Assembly: GCA_036513895.1 (NCBI GenBank)
Contig: DATBYF010000017.1
Location: forward strand, 121,597 to 185,596
Direction of reading: 5' to 3'
Source of the DNA: Palsa-147 sp036513895
GTDB taxonomy: Bacteria > Acidobacteriota > Terriglobia > Acidiferrales > UBA7541
Length of the DNA: 64,000 nucleotides
Shown: positions 34,981 to 42,970 of the stretch, piece after piece
Layout of the letters: each line of letters starts with the position of its first letter
Numbering within the stretch: the stretch's first letter is position 1
Position numbers and translations under genes: made by a program
Notes under the pieces: model-generated
Told to the model about the DNA's origin: nothing
Database searches by the model: none
The model's input: only the letters and a program-made list of their open reading frames with translations

Positions 34981-35143
34981 GTTTAGTTAAATACCTCGAA
35001 CTAATGTTGCGCGCATCTGAAAAAACCGAGAAACTTCTGCTGGTGGAAGCTCGTGACACTAGCATTGAGTTGTGTGCCGCACAAGTTCGGTGGCCGATTG
35101 GCTTCCATCCGCGGCGCCAATTCTAGCTTGTAATCGAAGGGCA

Positions 35144-35833
35144 TCAGCGAAATCGCTTGCGGTAGAGTGCCATGCCGACTGCGGCGTCTATTCCGATCTT
35201 CTCTAATGCTTTCACTTCGCGGCGAGTGCGAATTCCTCCTGCCGCAATAATTGGTAAGGGTGTCGCGCGGCGGAGCTCGGTGAACCACTCGAGATTGGCT
35301 CCGGTCATTGTGCCCTCTCGATCCACGTCGGTGCAGAGGAATCCCGCGCAAAATGGTTCGAGAGCGAGCATCACGTCCTGCGCCTTCACGCTGAGACGGC
35401 GTCTCCATCCTTTAATCGTGATGCGATCCTTTGCAGTGTCGAGCGCGATGATGATGCGTTGTCGTCGGGCGATTTTCAAAAGCTGGCTGAGGAAGCGTAG
35501 GTCGACTGCGCCCTCACGAAAGACCGCACTGCCGACGATGATTTGATTCGGGCGCCAACCAAGAACTTCCCGCACTCGCGCCGCTGACCGAATCCCACCG
35601 CCGACGCGCACTTTCATGCCGTACTGCGTCCTCGCTTTTTTGCATAACTCTTGGACAAGATCGTCGTTTGGCGGTCTTCCCATCGCGGCATCGAGATCAA
35701 TCACGTGCAGCCACGGATAGCGGCGAAACTTGTGAATCAAGCCGATGACATCTTCGACCTCAAGCGCTTTTTTGCGGCCGTGGATGAGCTGGACGGCTCG
35801 ACCGTTTTGAAGATCGATGCAGGGGATCAGCAC
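35144..35833 (-). CDS. hisA: HisA: ProFAR isomerase
   Basis: Isomerises N'-(5'-phosphoribosyl)formimino-AICAR ribonucleotide in histidine synthesis. The 229-residue TIM barrel starts at GTG 35833 (LIPCIDLQNGRAVQLIHG, with the catalytic Asp in CIDL) and overlaps the end of hisF by seven bases. Other features are LHVIDLDAAMG, VRVGGGIRSAARV, FLCTDVDREGTMTGANLEWF with the second acidic residue, and the phosphate-binding PIIAAGGIRTRREV. It is the last gene of the his operon. A 47-codon frame (35144-35001) overlaps its stop by one base but has no features. Confidence 0.92.
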   Translation of the reverse strand: MLIPCIDLQNGRAVQLIHGRKKALEVEDVIGLIHKFRRYPWLHVIDLDAAMGRPPNDDLVQELCKKARTQYGMKVRVGGGIRSAARVREVLGWRPNQIIVGSAVFREGAVDLRFLSQLLKIARRQRIIIALDTAKDRITIKGWRRRLSVKAQDVMLALEPFCAGFLCTDVDREGTMTGANLEWFTELRRATPLPIIAAGGIRTRREVKALEKIGIDAAVGMALYRKRFR

Positions 35834-36591
35834 GGCAGGCGAACCTCGACGGCGCGAGCGACGAGGAAGTCCTTCAAGCTGCGAATGGATTGGACGCCAT
35901 CGTGAAAAATCGAAGCGGCCAAGGCCGCATCGGCGTGGCCTTCGATGAAGACGTCGAGGAAGTGTTGAGGAGTCTTCGCACCTCCGGATGCAATTACTGG
36001 CACGCGAACGACTGTGGAAATCGCCGCCGTGAGCGGGAGATCGAACCCTGAGAGCGTGCCGTCGCGATCCATCGAGGTCAGCAGAATTTCGCCTGCCCCG
36101 CGCGAGACGCCTTCCTTCGCCCAATCCACGGCATCGAGTTCCGTCGCGTCGCGCCCTCCGCGAGCGTAAACCCTCCAATTTTTGCCATCGCGCCTCGCGT
36201 CAATCGCGAGAACCACCGCTTGCGAGCCGAATTCTTTTGCCATCTGCGAAAGTAAGTCAGGATTATCGATCGCGGCAGTGTTGACCGTGACCTTGTCAGC
36301 CCCCGCCAGCACCACCGCACGGGCCTCTTCGAGAGTTCGGATACCTCCGCCAGCTGTGAGGGGAATGGCGAGTTCCGCGGCTACTTTTCGAATTGTTTCG
36401 AGAAACGTGGAGCGGCGATCGCGCGACGCCGCAATGTCGAGGACGACCAGTTCATCGGCGCCTTCCGTGTTGTAGCGTGCAGCAAGTTCCGAAGGATCGC
36501 CTGCATCGCGCAAGCCCACGAAATTGACGCCTTTGACGACGCGCGCGCCATCGGTGTCGAGGCAGGGAATGATTCGCCGCGTCAAAGTCAT
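35827..36591 (-). CDS. hisF: Imidazole glycerol phosphate synthase subunit HisF
   Basis: Cyclase subunit that uses ammonia from HisH to make imidazole glycerol phosphate and AICAR. The 254-residue barrel begins MTLTRRIIPCLDTDGARVVKGVNF; Asp in CLD and in SMDRDGTLSGFDLPL are the catalytic pair. GGGIRTLEEARAVVLAGADKVTVNTAA and VPVIASGGAKTPQHF are phosphate-binding loops. The ATG at 36591 overlaps the hisH stop by four bases; the longer upstream frame is a shadow. Confidence 0.95.
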   Translation of the reverse strand: MTLTRRIIPCLDTDGARVVKGVNFVGLRDAGDPSELAARYNTEGADELVVLDIAASRDRRSTFLETIRKVAAELAIPLTAGGGIRTLEEARAVVLAGADKVTVNTAAIDNPDLLSQMAKEFGSQAVVLAIDARRDGKNWRVYARGGRDATELDAVDWAKEGVSRGAGEILLTSMDRDGTLSGFDLPLTAAISTVVRVPVIASGGAKTPQHFLDVFIEGHADAALAASIFHDGVQSIRSLKDFLVARAVEVRLPC

Positions 36592-37193
36592 TGTGCGAAG
36601 TTCAGAAAATTGTGCAGGACGGCTGCGCCGGTTGCGGCCGACTTCTCGGGATGGAACTGCAGCGCCCAAACATTTTCCTGCTCGACAGCCGCGGCGAAGC
36701 GTACGCCATGGCAACTCGTCGCGACAACGCGAGGATCTGCGCCGCGCGCGGCATAAGAATGAGCGAAATAGAAATAGGCGTCGTCGGGAACGCCGCGCAG
36801 TGCGCTCGACTCGCGCAATTGCTTGACGCGGTTCCAACCCATGTGCGGCAACTTCACATCCGCAGGCAGCGCTTGCACGGAGCCTTCAAAGATATTCAGT
36901 CCTCGCACATCGGGGGCTTCTTCGCTCGATTCGTAGAGAGCTTGCAGGCCGAGACAAATTCCCAGGAACGGCACTCCACGTCGAATCGCAGCGCAGAGAG
37001 GTTCCCGCAGCCCTCGTTCATCGAGGCCACGGATTAGTGCTGCGAAATGCCCAACGCCGGGAAGCAACAGCGCGTCGGCGCGTTCGATGGACTCGGGGGA
37101 TTCCGACCGCCTTGACGCTGCACTGAGGCGCTCGAGTGCGCGCTCAACTGAAGCGAGGTTCCCCGCGCCGTAATCGACGAGGGTAACTATCAC
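36588..37193 (-). CDS. hisH: Imidazole glycerol phosphate synthase subunit HisH
   Basis: Glutamine amidotransferase that supplies ammonia to HisF. The 201-residue protein has the class I triad: Cys in FLGICLGLQALYESS, and His and Glu in WALQFHPEKSAATG. The N-terminus VTLVDYGAGNLASVERAL and PGVGHF (oxyanion strand) are typical. It starts with GTG and overlaps hisB by four bases (GTGA), and overlaps hisF by four at its end. Confidence 0.95.
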   Translation of the reverse strand: MIVTLVDYGAGNLASVERALERLSAASRRSESPESIERADALLLPGVGHFAALIRGLDERGLREPLCAAIRRGVPFLGICLGLQALYESSEEAPDVRGLNIFEGSVQALPADVKLPHMGWNRVKQLRESSALRGVPDDAYFYFAHSYAARGADPRVVATSCHGVRFAAAVEQENVWALQFHPEKSAATGAAVLHNFLNFAQ

Positions 37194-37780
37194 ATCAGCC
37201 CCTTTGTGCTTGGAAGAACATTGCGTAGCCGTTTGTCTTTCGCGACGGCGAAGCGCAAGGCGCGCGCGAATGCTTTGAAGATTGCTTCGATCTGGTGATG
37301 CGACGAGCGGCCGTATAGCGCGCGAAGGTGGACGTTGGCGCGAGCCGATTGTGCGAATCCGAGGAAAAAATCCTGTACGAGCTCGGTCTGAAAATCGCCC
37401 ACGCGTTTTGCCGCCACTTTTATGTTACAGACGCAATATGGGCGCCCGCTCAAATCAATCGCCGCCGCGGCCAGCGTTTCATCCATCGGCATTAGAAAAT
37501 ATCCGGCACGCAAGATTCCTCGCTTCGAGCCAAGCGCTTTTCGGACGGCATCGCCTAGCGCAATACCTGTGTCTTCGACGGTGTGGTGCTGGTCAACGTC
37601 GAGGTCGCCATGAACGTTCAGATCGAGATCGAATGCGCCGTGGCGCGCAAATAGTTCGAGCATGTGATCGAAAAAGCGGATGCCGGTCGAGATCTGCGAC
37701 TTTCCTTTGCCATCGAGATTAATGCGCAGGTGAATGTCGGTCTCCGTCGTTGCGCGGTGAATGGATGCGGTTCGCGGCAT
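37190..37780 (-). CDS. hisB: Imidazoleglycerol-phosphate dehydratase HisB
   Basis: Dehydrates imidazole glycerol phosphate. The 196-residue monofunctional form has no fused phosphatase. Metal-binding motifs are FFDHMLELFARHGAFDL, DVDQHHTVEDTGIALGDA and, near the C-terminus, YGRSSHHQIEAIFKAFARAL. The ATG at 37780 follows the hisC stop by seven bases; a TTG at 37804 would overlap hisC and is less likely. Confidence 0.95.
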   Translation of the reverse strand: MPRTASIHRATTETDIHLRINLDGKGKSQISTGIRFFDHMLELFARHGAFDLDLNVHGDLDVDQHHTVEDTGIALGDAVRKALGSKRGILRAGYFLMPMDETLAAAAIDLSGRPYCVCNIKVAAKRVGDFQTELVQDFFLGFAQSARANVHLRALYGRSSHHQIEAIFKAFARALRFAVAKDKRLRNVLPSTKGLM

Positions 37781-37787
37781 GGTTTGG

Positions 37788-38840
37788 TCAACGATCCCGT
37801 TCAATTTCGCGTAACAACCGATTCATTTCGGCGCGAGTCCCAATTGTGATGCGTACAAATCCCGGGCCAATGTCATGCGTTCGCGCGCGGAGAAGAATCC
37901 CGCGCCGGGCCAAACGCTGAAACAACGCGGTACCAGCCGGGCCGAAATTGGCCAGGAGAAAATTACCGGCACTAGGGAAAACCTGAACGCCAATCGCTTC
38001 GAGTGCGCTTGCAAATTCCGCGCGCGCTTTTCTTACTTCTCTTACGTATCGCCGAAGCGTATCGCGATCGTTGATCGCGGCTTCTGTTGCCACAAGCGCC
38101 GCGAGATTTACGGCATAGGGCGGCATAACTCCGCGGAGAAGGGCGACAGATTTTGCGTTGCCGATAACGCAGCCCAAACGCAGCGCGGCTAAGCCTGCTG
38201 TTTTCGAAAAGGTTCGCACTGCGAACAGGTTTGGATACCGGCGAATCCACGGTACAACTGTAATTCCCGAAAAATCAGCGTACGCTTCGTCGATCACGAG
38301 TGCAGTTTCAGTCGCTGCGTTCGCGATTTGGTTGAGTGTACGTTCATCCAGAAGAGTTCCCGTCGGGTTATTTGGATTCGCGATGATGGCAACGCGCGGC
38401 TTGCGTCGAAGAGCGCGAAGAAAATCATCGAGCGGGAAATCCATTTGACGCGTGTATCGTTGCGCGGTGATTTTTGCGTCGAAGTTCTCCGCGTAGAAGC
38501 GGTACATGGGAAAAGTTGGCTCGCAGAAAAGCACTCCCGTTTGTGGATCGACGCAAGCGTCGAAGAAGACCCGAAGCGCATCATCCGCGCCATTGGCCAG
38601 GAGCAGCTCCTCGGGCCGAATTCCGAAATAGCTAGCGATTTTCGCGGAAGCGCGGCGATATTCGGGATACATCGCGATGTGTTTTGTCGAGAGACGCGCG
38701 AGGGCTCTTCGAACGCTCGTCGAACAGCCTGCGGTATTTTCGTTGAGATCGAGGCGGAGCTTGCCTTCGCGGCCGTCGCCAGGAAGATCGTAGGTTCGCT
38801 TGTTCAACACAGCGCGACGAATGGGAAGCTTGGATTTCAT
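37788..38840 (-). CDS. hisC: Histidinol-phosphate aminotransferase HisC
   Basis: PLP enzyme that converts imidazole acetol phosphate to histidinol phosphate. The 350-residue product shows LRLDLNENTAG at the N-terminus, IIANPNNPTGTLLD, the VIDEAYADF Asp/Tyr pair that contacts PLP, FSKTAGLAALRLGC with the Schiff-base Lys, and FVRITIGTRAEM near the end. The ATG at 38840 overlaps the hisD stop by four bases; the upstream extension reads as a shadow of hisD. Confidence 0.95.
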   Translation of the reverse strand: MKSKLPIRRAVLNKRTYDLPGDGREGKLRLDLNENTAGCSTSVRRALARLSTKHIAMYPEYRRASAKIASYFGIRPEELLLANGADDALRVFFDACVDPQTGVLFCEPTFPMYRFYAENFDAKITAQRYTRQMDFPLDDFLRALRRKPRVAIIANPNNPTGTLLDERTLNQIANAATETALVIDEAYADFSGITVVPWIRRYPNLFAVRTFSKTAGLAALRLGCVIGNAKSVALLRGVMPPYAVNLAALVATEAAINDRDTLRRYVREVRKARAEFASALEAIGVQVFPSAGNFLLANFGPAGTALFQRLARRGILLRARTHDIGPGFVRITIGTRAEMNRLLREIERDR

Positions 38841-40090
38841 TGGCGCACCGTGATCGCAGCCTCGTGCGCGAGAAGTCCCTCGGCGCGCGCAAGCGCCGCA
38901 GCTACAGGACCGACTTGCGCGAACCCCTTTCGCTCGATGATCTGAACGTTGATGCATTTTACAAAATCTGCGGTGCTTAGGCCTCCACGGCGCCGCGCCC
39001 AACCGCCTGTGGGCAGGACATGGTTGCTGCCGCTCGCGTAATCGCCGAATGGCTGCGCGCTCCAATCCCCCAGAAAAATTGTTCCAGCCGCGGAGATGTT
39101 ATCGAGCTGCTGTCGCGCGTCGCCGATCAACGTGAGATGTTCGGGCGCGAAACGGCTGACAAATTCCACTGCTGATTTGAGTGAGGCCGCGACCAGAATT
39201 GCCCCAGCGTGCATAGTCGATCTTTGCGCGAGATTGTCGTGCGGCAGCAGTCTAAGTTGCGTGTTGATTTCGCGCTGCACATCTCTTGCTAATTTCGTCG
39301 AAGTAGTCACGAGAAAACTTCCGGCGTCCGGCGCATGTTCGGCTTGTGCCAGCAAATCCGCGGCGATCCATTGCGCATTTCCGCTTGCCGCGAGAATCAT
39401 CGCCTCGGTCGGGCCCGCGGGCAAGTCAATCGCGCAATCGGCGCTGACCAATTGTTTTGCCGCGGTCACGAAGCGATTGCCCGGCCCAAAGATTTTCTCG
39501 ACACGCGGTACGCTACGCGTTCCGTATGCGAGTGCGGCAATCGCCTGCGCGCCGCCGATGCGCGCGATCTCGGTGACGCCGAGCATCGCCGCCGCAGCGA
39601 GCAATTCGCGATTTGGCCTCGGGCAGACGACTGCGATCCGCTTCACGCCCGCCACTTGTGCCGGTACCACGGTCATCAGCAGCGTCGACACCAGCGCATA
39701 TCGCCCGCCGGGAATGTAGCAGCCTATCGTCTCGATTGGGCGTACCATTTGCCGGATCGTTACACCTGACTCAATCTTGAGAATCGAGCTTTTTGGCATC
39801 TGCGATTGCGCCACTCGGCGAATGTTTTTCGAGGCGTGGCGCACGGCTCCGAGGAAATCTTCGCTCACTGACGCGCGCGCTTTTCGTAGCTCGCTTGGCG
39901 TGATCCACAGGCCCTCCCGCCGCAAGTCAATACCGTCGAGCCTCTTCGTCCATTCGAAGAGTGCAGCGTCGCCACGCCGCTGAACGTCCTTCACGATTTT
40001 CCCGGCGACTCGCTCCGCTTCCACGTCTCGCCGCTGTCGTGTGGCCAAAAGGGATTTCTCAACGTCCGGCGTGAGTCTGACGATTCGCAT
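38837..40090 (-). CDS. hisD: Histidinol dehydrogenase HisD
   Basis: Catalyses the final two NAD-dependent oxidations, histidinol to histidine. The 417-residue protein contains GCYIPGGRYALVSTLLMTVVPAQVAGV, IARIGGAQAIAALAYGT, KIFGPGNRFVTAAKQLVS, LPAGPTEAMILA, the zinc/catalytic segment AEHAPDAGSFLVT, PEHLTLIGDA and GDYASGSNHVLPTGGWAR. Its start overlaps the hisG stop by one base. Confidence 0.96.
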   Translation of the reverse strand: MRIVRLTPDVEKSLLATRQRRDVEAERVAGKIVKDVQRRGDAALFEWTKRLDGIDLRREGLWITPSELRKARASVSEDFLGAVRHASKNIRRVAQSQMPKSSILKIESGVTIRQMVRPIETIGCYIPGGRYALVSTLLMTVVPAQVAGVKRIAVVCPRPNRELLAAAAMLGVTEIARIGGAQAIAALAYGTRSVPRVEKIFGPGNRFVTAAKQLVSADCAIDLPAGPTEAMILAASGNAQWIAADLLAQAEHAPDAGSFLVTTSTKLARDVQREINTQLRLLPHDNLAQRSTMHAGAILVAASLKSAVEFVSRFAPEHLTLIGDARQQLDNISAAGTIFLGDWSAQPFGDYASGSNHVLPTGGWARRRGGLSTADFVKCINVQIIERKGFAQVGPVAAALARAEGLLAHEAAITVRQ

Positions 40091-40962
40091 CAGAGCACAA
40101 TCTTATTCAACGGATATTCGACGATGCCCTGGGCGTTAGCAGTTTTCAGTTTAGGCAAGAGCTGCCGAACAACGGATTCTTCAATTATGGTGTTGACCGC
40201 CACCCACTCTGGATCGCTGAGTGTCGAAATCGTCGGATTCTTCAAAGCGGGCAGAACATTTAGCACGCCGGGCAAATCTGCGCGACGAACATTCAGCATT
40301 AAGCCAACTTTGCTCGCCGCGGCGATCGCGCCTTGAAGCATAACGATTAGATTTTGAGATTTTTCGCGCTTCCACGCGTCGGCCGCTGCTTCGTGATTCA
40401 TGATGAAGACCGTCGCTGACTCGAGCACCGTATCCAGGATTCGAAGCCGGTTGGCGCGAAGCGATGATCCGGTTTCCGTCACTTCCACGATCGCATCGGC
40501 CAGTCGCGGCACTTTCACTTCTGTCGCGCCCCATGAGAACTCGACGCGCGCCTGCACTCCATGGTGCTGCAAATACTTCTGCGTAATTTGGACGACTTCC
40601 GTCGCGATGACTTTGCCTTCAAGGTCGCGCACGCTTTGCGCAGGAGCATCTTCAGGAACTGCGAGAACCCATCGAACGCGTGCCAGCCGCTGCTTCGCGT
40701 AGATTAGCTCGGCGATCTCTGCGACGTTTGCGCCCGTTTCCAGCACCCAATCTCGGCCGGTGATGCCGGCATCCAACGCGCCATTCTCGACGTACCGCGC
40801 CATTTCCTGAGCGCGCACCATCAGGCACTCGATTTCAATGTCATCAATTGCCGGCGCGTAACTGCGCGAATTTACCGCGATTCGCCAGCCGGCCCGCGCG
40901 AACAGGTCAATGGTCGCGTCTTGCAGGCTTCCCTTGGGTATGCCGAGCTTCAGTACGTTCAT
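40090..40962 (-). CDS. hisG: ATP phosphoribosyltransferase HisG (long form)
   Basis: First, feedback-controlled step of histidine synthesis. The 290-residue length and a C-terminal ACT-like regulatory domain (about residues 215-290, ending VEYPLNKIVL) mark the long HisG that works without HisZ. The catalytic part starts LKLGIPKGSLQDATIDLFARAGW and contains ALDAGITGRDWVLE and the PRPP loop region near VEVTETGSSLRANRL. It overlaps hisI by four bases upstream and hisD by one downstream. Confidence 0.95.
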   Translation of the reverse strand: MNVLKLGIPKGSLQDATIDLFARAGWRIAVNSRSYAPAIDDIEIECLMVRAQEMARYVENGALDAGITGRDWVLETGANVAEIAELIYAKQRLARVRWVLAVPEDAPAQSVRDLEGKVIATEVVQITQKYLQHHGVQARVEFSWGATEVKVPRLADAIVEVTETGSSLRANRLRILDTVLESATVFIMNHEAAADAWKREKSQNLIVMLQGAIAAASKVGLMLNVRRADLPGVLNVLPALKNPTISTLSDPEWVAVNTIIEESVVRQLLPKLKTANAQGIVEYPLNKIVL

Positions 40963-41348
40963 TGTTTTCTCTCTTGTGCGTAGACGCGCGCGGGATCAAA
41001 TTTGCGCTCTCCGAGAATTGCGGAGGATCCGTCGGGTTCGATCCGGCGGAAGAAGCAGCTTCGATATCCCTCGTGACAGACTCCTGGTCCAAGAGCCTCG
41101 ACGCGCAACAGGAGCGCATCGGAATCGCAATCGATGCGCATTTCGCGCAATTTGAGAATGTGGCCGCTCTGTTCCCCCTTTTTCCACAGCCGATTTCGAG
41201 TGCGGCTGAAGAAGACTACTTCTCCGGTCAGCCGCGTTTCCTCGAATGCTTCGGGATTCATAAAGCCGAGCATCAATACTTCGCTCGTGGCTGCATCCTG
41301 GACGATGACGGGCAGCAAACCCCCGCCTTTGTCGAATCGGAGCTCCAT
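40959..41348 (-). CDS. hisI: Phosphoribosyl-AMP cyclohydrolase HisI
   Basis: Opens the adenine ring of PR-AMP. The 129-residue protein is the stand-alone cyclohydrolase without a fused HisE. Zinc and magnesium ligands are in DCDSDALLLRVE and the final CHEGYRSCFFR; SRTRNRLWKKGEQSGH is the substrate-binding segment. It is the first structural gene of the operon, preceded by GGAGGGG and, just before that, by the attenuator-type terminator. Confidence 0.95.
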   Translation of the reverse strand: MELRFDKGGGLLPVIVQDAATSEVLMLGFMNPEAFEETRLTGEVVFFSRTRNRLWKKGEQSGHILKLREMRIDCDSDALLLRVEALGPGVCHEGYRSCFFRRIEPDGSSAILGERKFDPARVYAQERKQ

Positions 41349-41360
41349 ATCCCCTCCAAA

Positions 41361-41395
41361 AATGAAAAACCCGCTGGAACTTTTGCGCCAGCGGG
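41361..41395 (-). terminator. Intrinsic terminator in the his leader (attenuator)
   Basis: On the minus strand, CCCGCTGG (41395-41388) pairs with CCAGCGGG (41377-41370) around a 10-base loop. TTTTTCATTTTT follows, then directly the hisI ribosome-binding site. Its place between the leader ORF and the first gene makes it a regulatory, not an operon-end, terminator. Confidence 0.88.
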
Positions 41396-41424
41396 CTGAA
41401 GAGTTGCTTTGTTTTAGCTTTACT

Positions 41425-41493
41425 CTATGCAGACCTCAGCGGGCGCGGCGTGTGGCCGTGATGACAGTGGTGCCGATGCGCTCGCAGTGTCAT
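41425..41493 (-). CDS. hisL: Histidine operon leader peptide
   Basis: The 22-residue ORF (ATG to TAG) contains six His codons at positions 6, 8, 9, 11, 12 and 14 (HRHHCHHGH). In E. coli-type attenuation, scarcity of charged tRNA-His stalls the ribosome at such a run and prevents the downstream terminator from forming. Codons 17-19 contain CCCGCTG (41443-41437), a copy of the terminator's 5' arm. It can pair with the 3' arm CAGCGGG, giving an alternative fold. A ribosome at the stop codon would cover it and let the terminator form. No Shine-Dalgarno sequence is seen; the predicted transcript begins only a few bases upstream. Confidence 0.85.
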   Translation of the reverse strand: MTLRAHRHHCHHGHTPRPLRSA

Positions 41494-41504
41494 GCCGAAA
41501 GCAA

Positions 41505-41533
41505 AAGATAAAATGAACCTCGCCGGGTGTCAA
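41505..41533 (-). promoter_or_regulatory. Sigma70-type promoter of the his operon
   Basis: On the minus strand, TTGACA (41533-41528) and TATCTT (41510-41505) are separated by exactly 17 bases. The -35 is perfect consensus. The expected transcription start is at about 41498-41495, only two to six bases before the leader ATG at 41493. Confidence 0.75.
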
Positions 41534-41641
41534 GGCGAATTAGGGCTCCTGCCACGAAGTTCTATTGATTCAGAGTGCCGAATTTCCCGCCCGGTTAATT
41601 TTGCTATGTTGAATTGAGCCGGCCGGCAAGCGCGCCGAGGA

Positions 41642-42712
41642 TCAATTTGAGGCAGGAAATTTCATAGGCTCGGCGCTCTTGCTCCATCCCTTCATGATTA
41701 TCGTCCCTTCGTCCCGAACCGTGCCCGTCATCATGCCGTTCGTGTTGTAAGTCGTGGCGACGTTGCCATGCGGATCAATAGCGATGATACCGCCTTCGCC
41801 TTTTTGCTCGACGAGCTCTTTCATCACCACATCGTCGGTCGCTTGCTCGAGCGACACGTGGAGATATCGCACGCGCTCGCATATATCCGCCGCGACAACA
41901 TTTCGTATGTAGAACTCCCCGACGCCAGTTCCTGAAACGGCGCAACTTTGGTTATTGGCGTACGTTCCTGCTCCTATGATTGGCGAATCGCCAACACGCC
42001 CTGGCATTTTGAGCTCCGTGCCGCCCGTCGAGGTGCCAGCGGCAAGATTGCCGGATTCGTCGAGCGCAACAACGCCGACGGTGCCGTGCTCCTGATCACG
42101 CAACAGCTCAGACGTTTTCTTCTTTTCTTCCTCGGATTTGGCGCGCTCATACATTTCCCACAGATGTTCGTTGTAGAAATAAAAAGGCGAAACCAGCTCG
42201 ATGCCCTGGGACTGCGCGAAGCGCTCGGCTCCTTCGCCTACAAGCATGACATGCGGCGTTTTCTCCATCACCAGGCGCGCCAGGTGTATCGGATTGGCGA
42301 TATGTTTCACGGAGGCTACAGAGCCGGCGGCGAGCGTGCGACCGTCCATGATGGAAGCGTCGAGTTCAGGAATGCCGTCGCGCGTGTAGTAGCCTCCCCG
42401 GCCTGCGTCGAATAGGCCGGCGTCTTCCATGACACGAATCGTGGCTTCAACCGCATCCAGGCTCGATCCGCCGCGTGAAAGGATTGCGTAGCCGCCCTGG
42501 ATCGCTTTGACCATTGCCGCGCGGCGCGCTTCGATCATCGCCGGTGTAGCGCGGCTGTAGTCGCCTGCGCCGCTATGCGCGACGAGAACGAAATTCGAGC
42601 TCGATTGAGGCCGCGCAGTAGGATTCGCCCCAGCGGACTGGCCGTGATTTGCCGACGCGAGCCCAACAACCAGCGCGAAAAGCGCCACCACAGGAAGTCG
42701 AAAAATTTTCAT
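41642..42712 (-). CDS. Isoaspartyl peptidase/L-asparaginase (Ntn hydrolase), exported
   Basis: The 356-residue precursor has a signal peptide (MKIFRLPVVALFALVVGLASA). It is processed autocatalytically before the nucleophile Thr in DQEHGTVGVVALDESGNLAAGTSTGG, giving alpha and beta subunits. Other family features are HSGAG at the start of the mature part, VMEDAGLFDAGRGG, ELDASIMDG, and GRVGDSPIIGAGTYAN. It releases aspartate from isoaspartyl dipeptides or asparagine. The ATG at 42712 has a G-rich ribosome-binding site. It is divergent from the cytochrome oxidase operon. Confidence 0.92.
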   Translation of the reverse strand: MKIFRLPVVALFALVVGLASANHGQSAGANPTARPQSSSNFVLVAHSGAGDYSRATPAMIEARRAAMVKAIQGGYAILSRGGSSLDAVEATIRVMEDAGLFDAGRGGYYTRDGIPELDASIMDGRTLAAGSVASVKHIANPIHLARLVMEKTPHVMLVGEGAERFAQSQGIELVSPFYFYNEHLWEMYERAKSEEEKKKTSELLRDQEHGTVGVVALDESGNLAAGTSTGGTELKMPGRVGDSPIIGAGTYANNQSCAVSGTGVGEFYIRNVVAADICERVRYLHVSLEQATDDVVMKELVEQKGEGGIIAIDPHGNVATTYNTNGMMTGTVRDEGTIIMKGWSKSAEPMKFPASN

Positions 42713-42865
42713 TGGAGCCCCCCACACGGCATTTGAAAGATCTCATGCTACCGAGCGAACGTCGGCGGCGGATGTCCAGCGGGGAGTCTGTGTGTCTCCG
42801 AGAAAGATGTCAAGCAGCCCGGAATGCGCGCGGCGGAATCTTTCGCTCGAGAAACACAATGTTTG

Positions 42866-42893
42866 TTGAAATTCGGGCGCGGTTGGTTATGAT
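42866..42893 (+). promoter_or_regulatory. Candidate promoter of the cytochrome oxidase operon
   Basis: TTGAAA (42866-42871) and TATGAT (42888-42893) with a 16-base spacer lie about 75 bases before coxB. Confidence 0.5.
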
Positions 42894-42970
42894 ACGCAGT
42901 CTTGCGCACGCGAGACCTCAGGAGTACGTTTCTTCTGAACCGATAGCGAATGGAATCGGGAGCGAAACCG

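Noticed and set aside
35001..35144. 47-codon frame overlapping the hisA stop by one base
   Set aside because: The coupling position is attractive, but there is no ribosome-binding site, no domain and no recognisable similarity.
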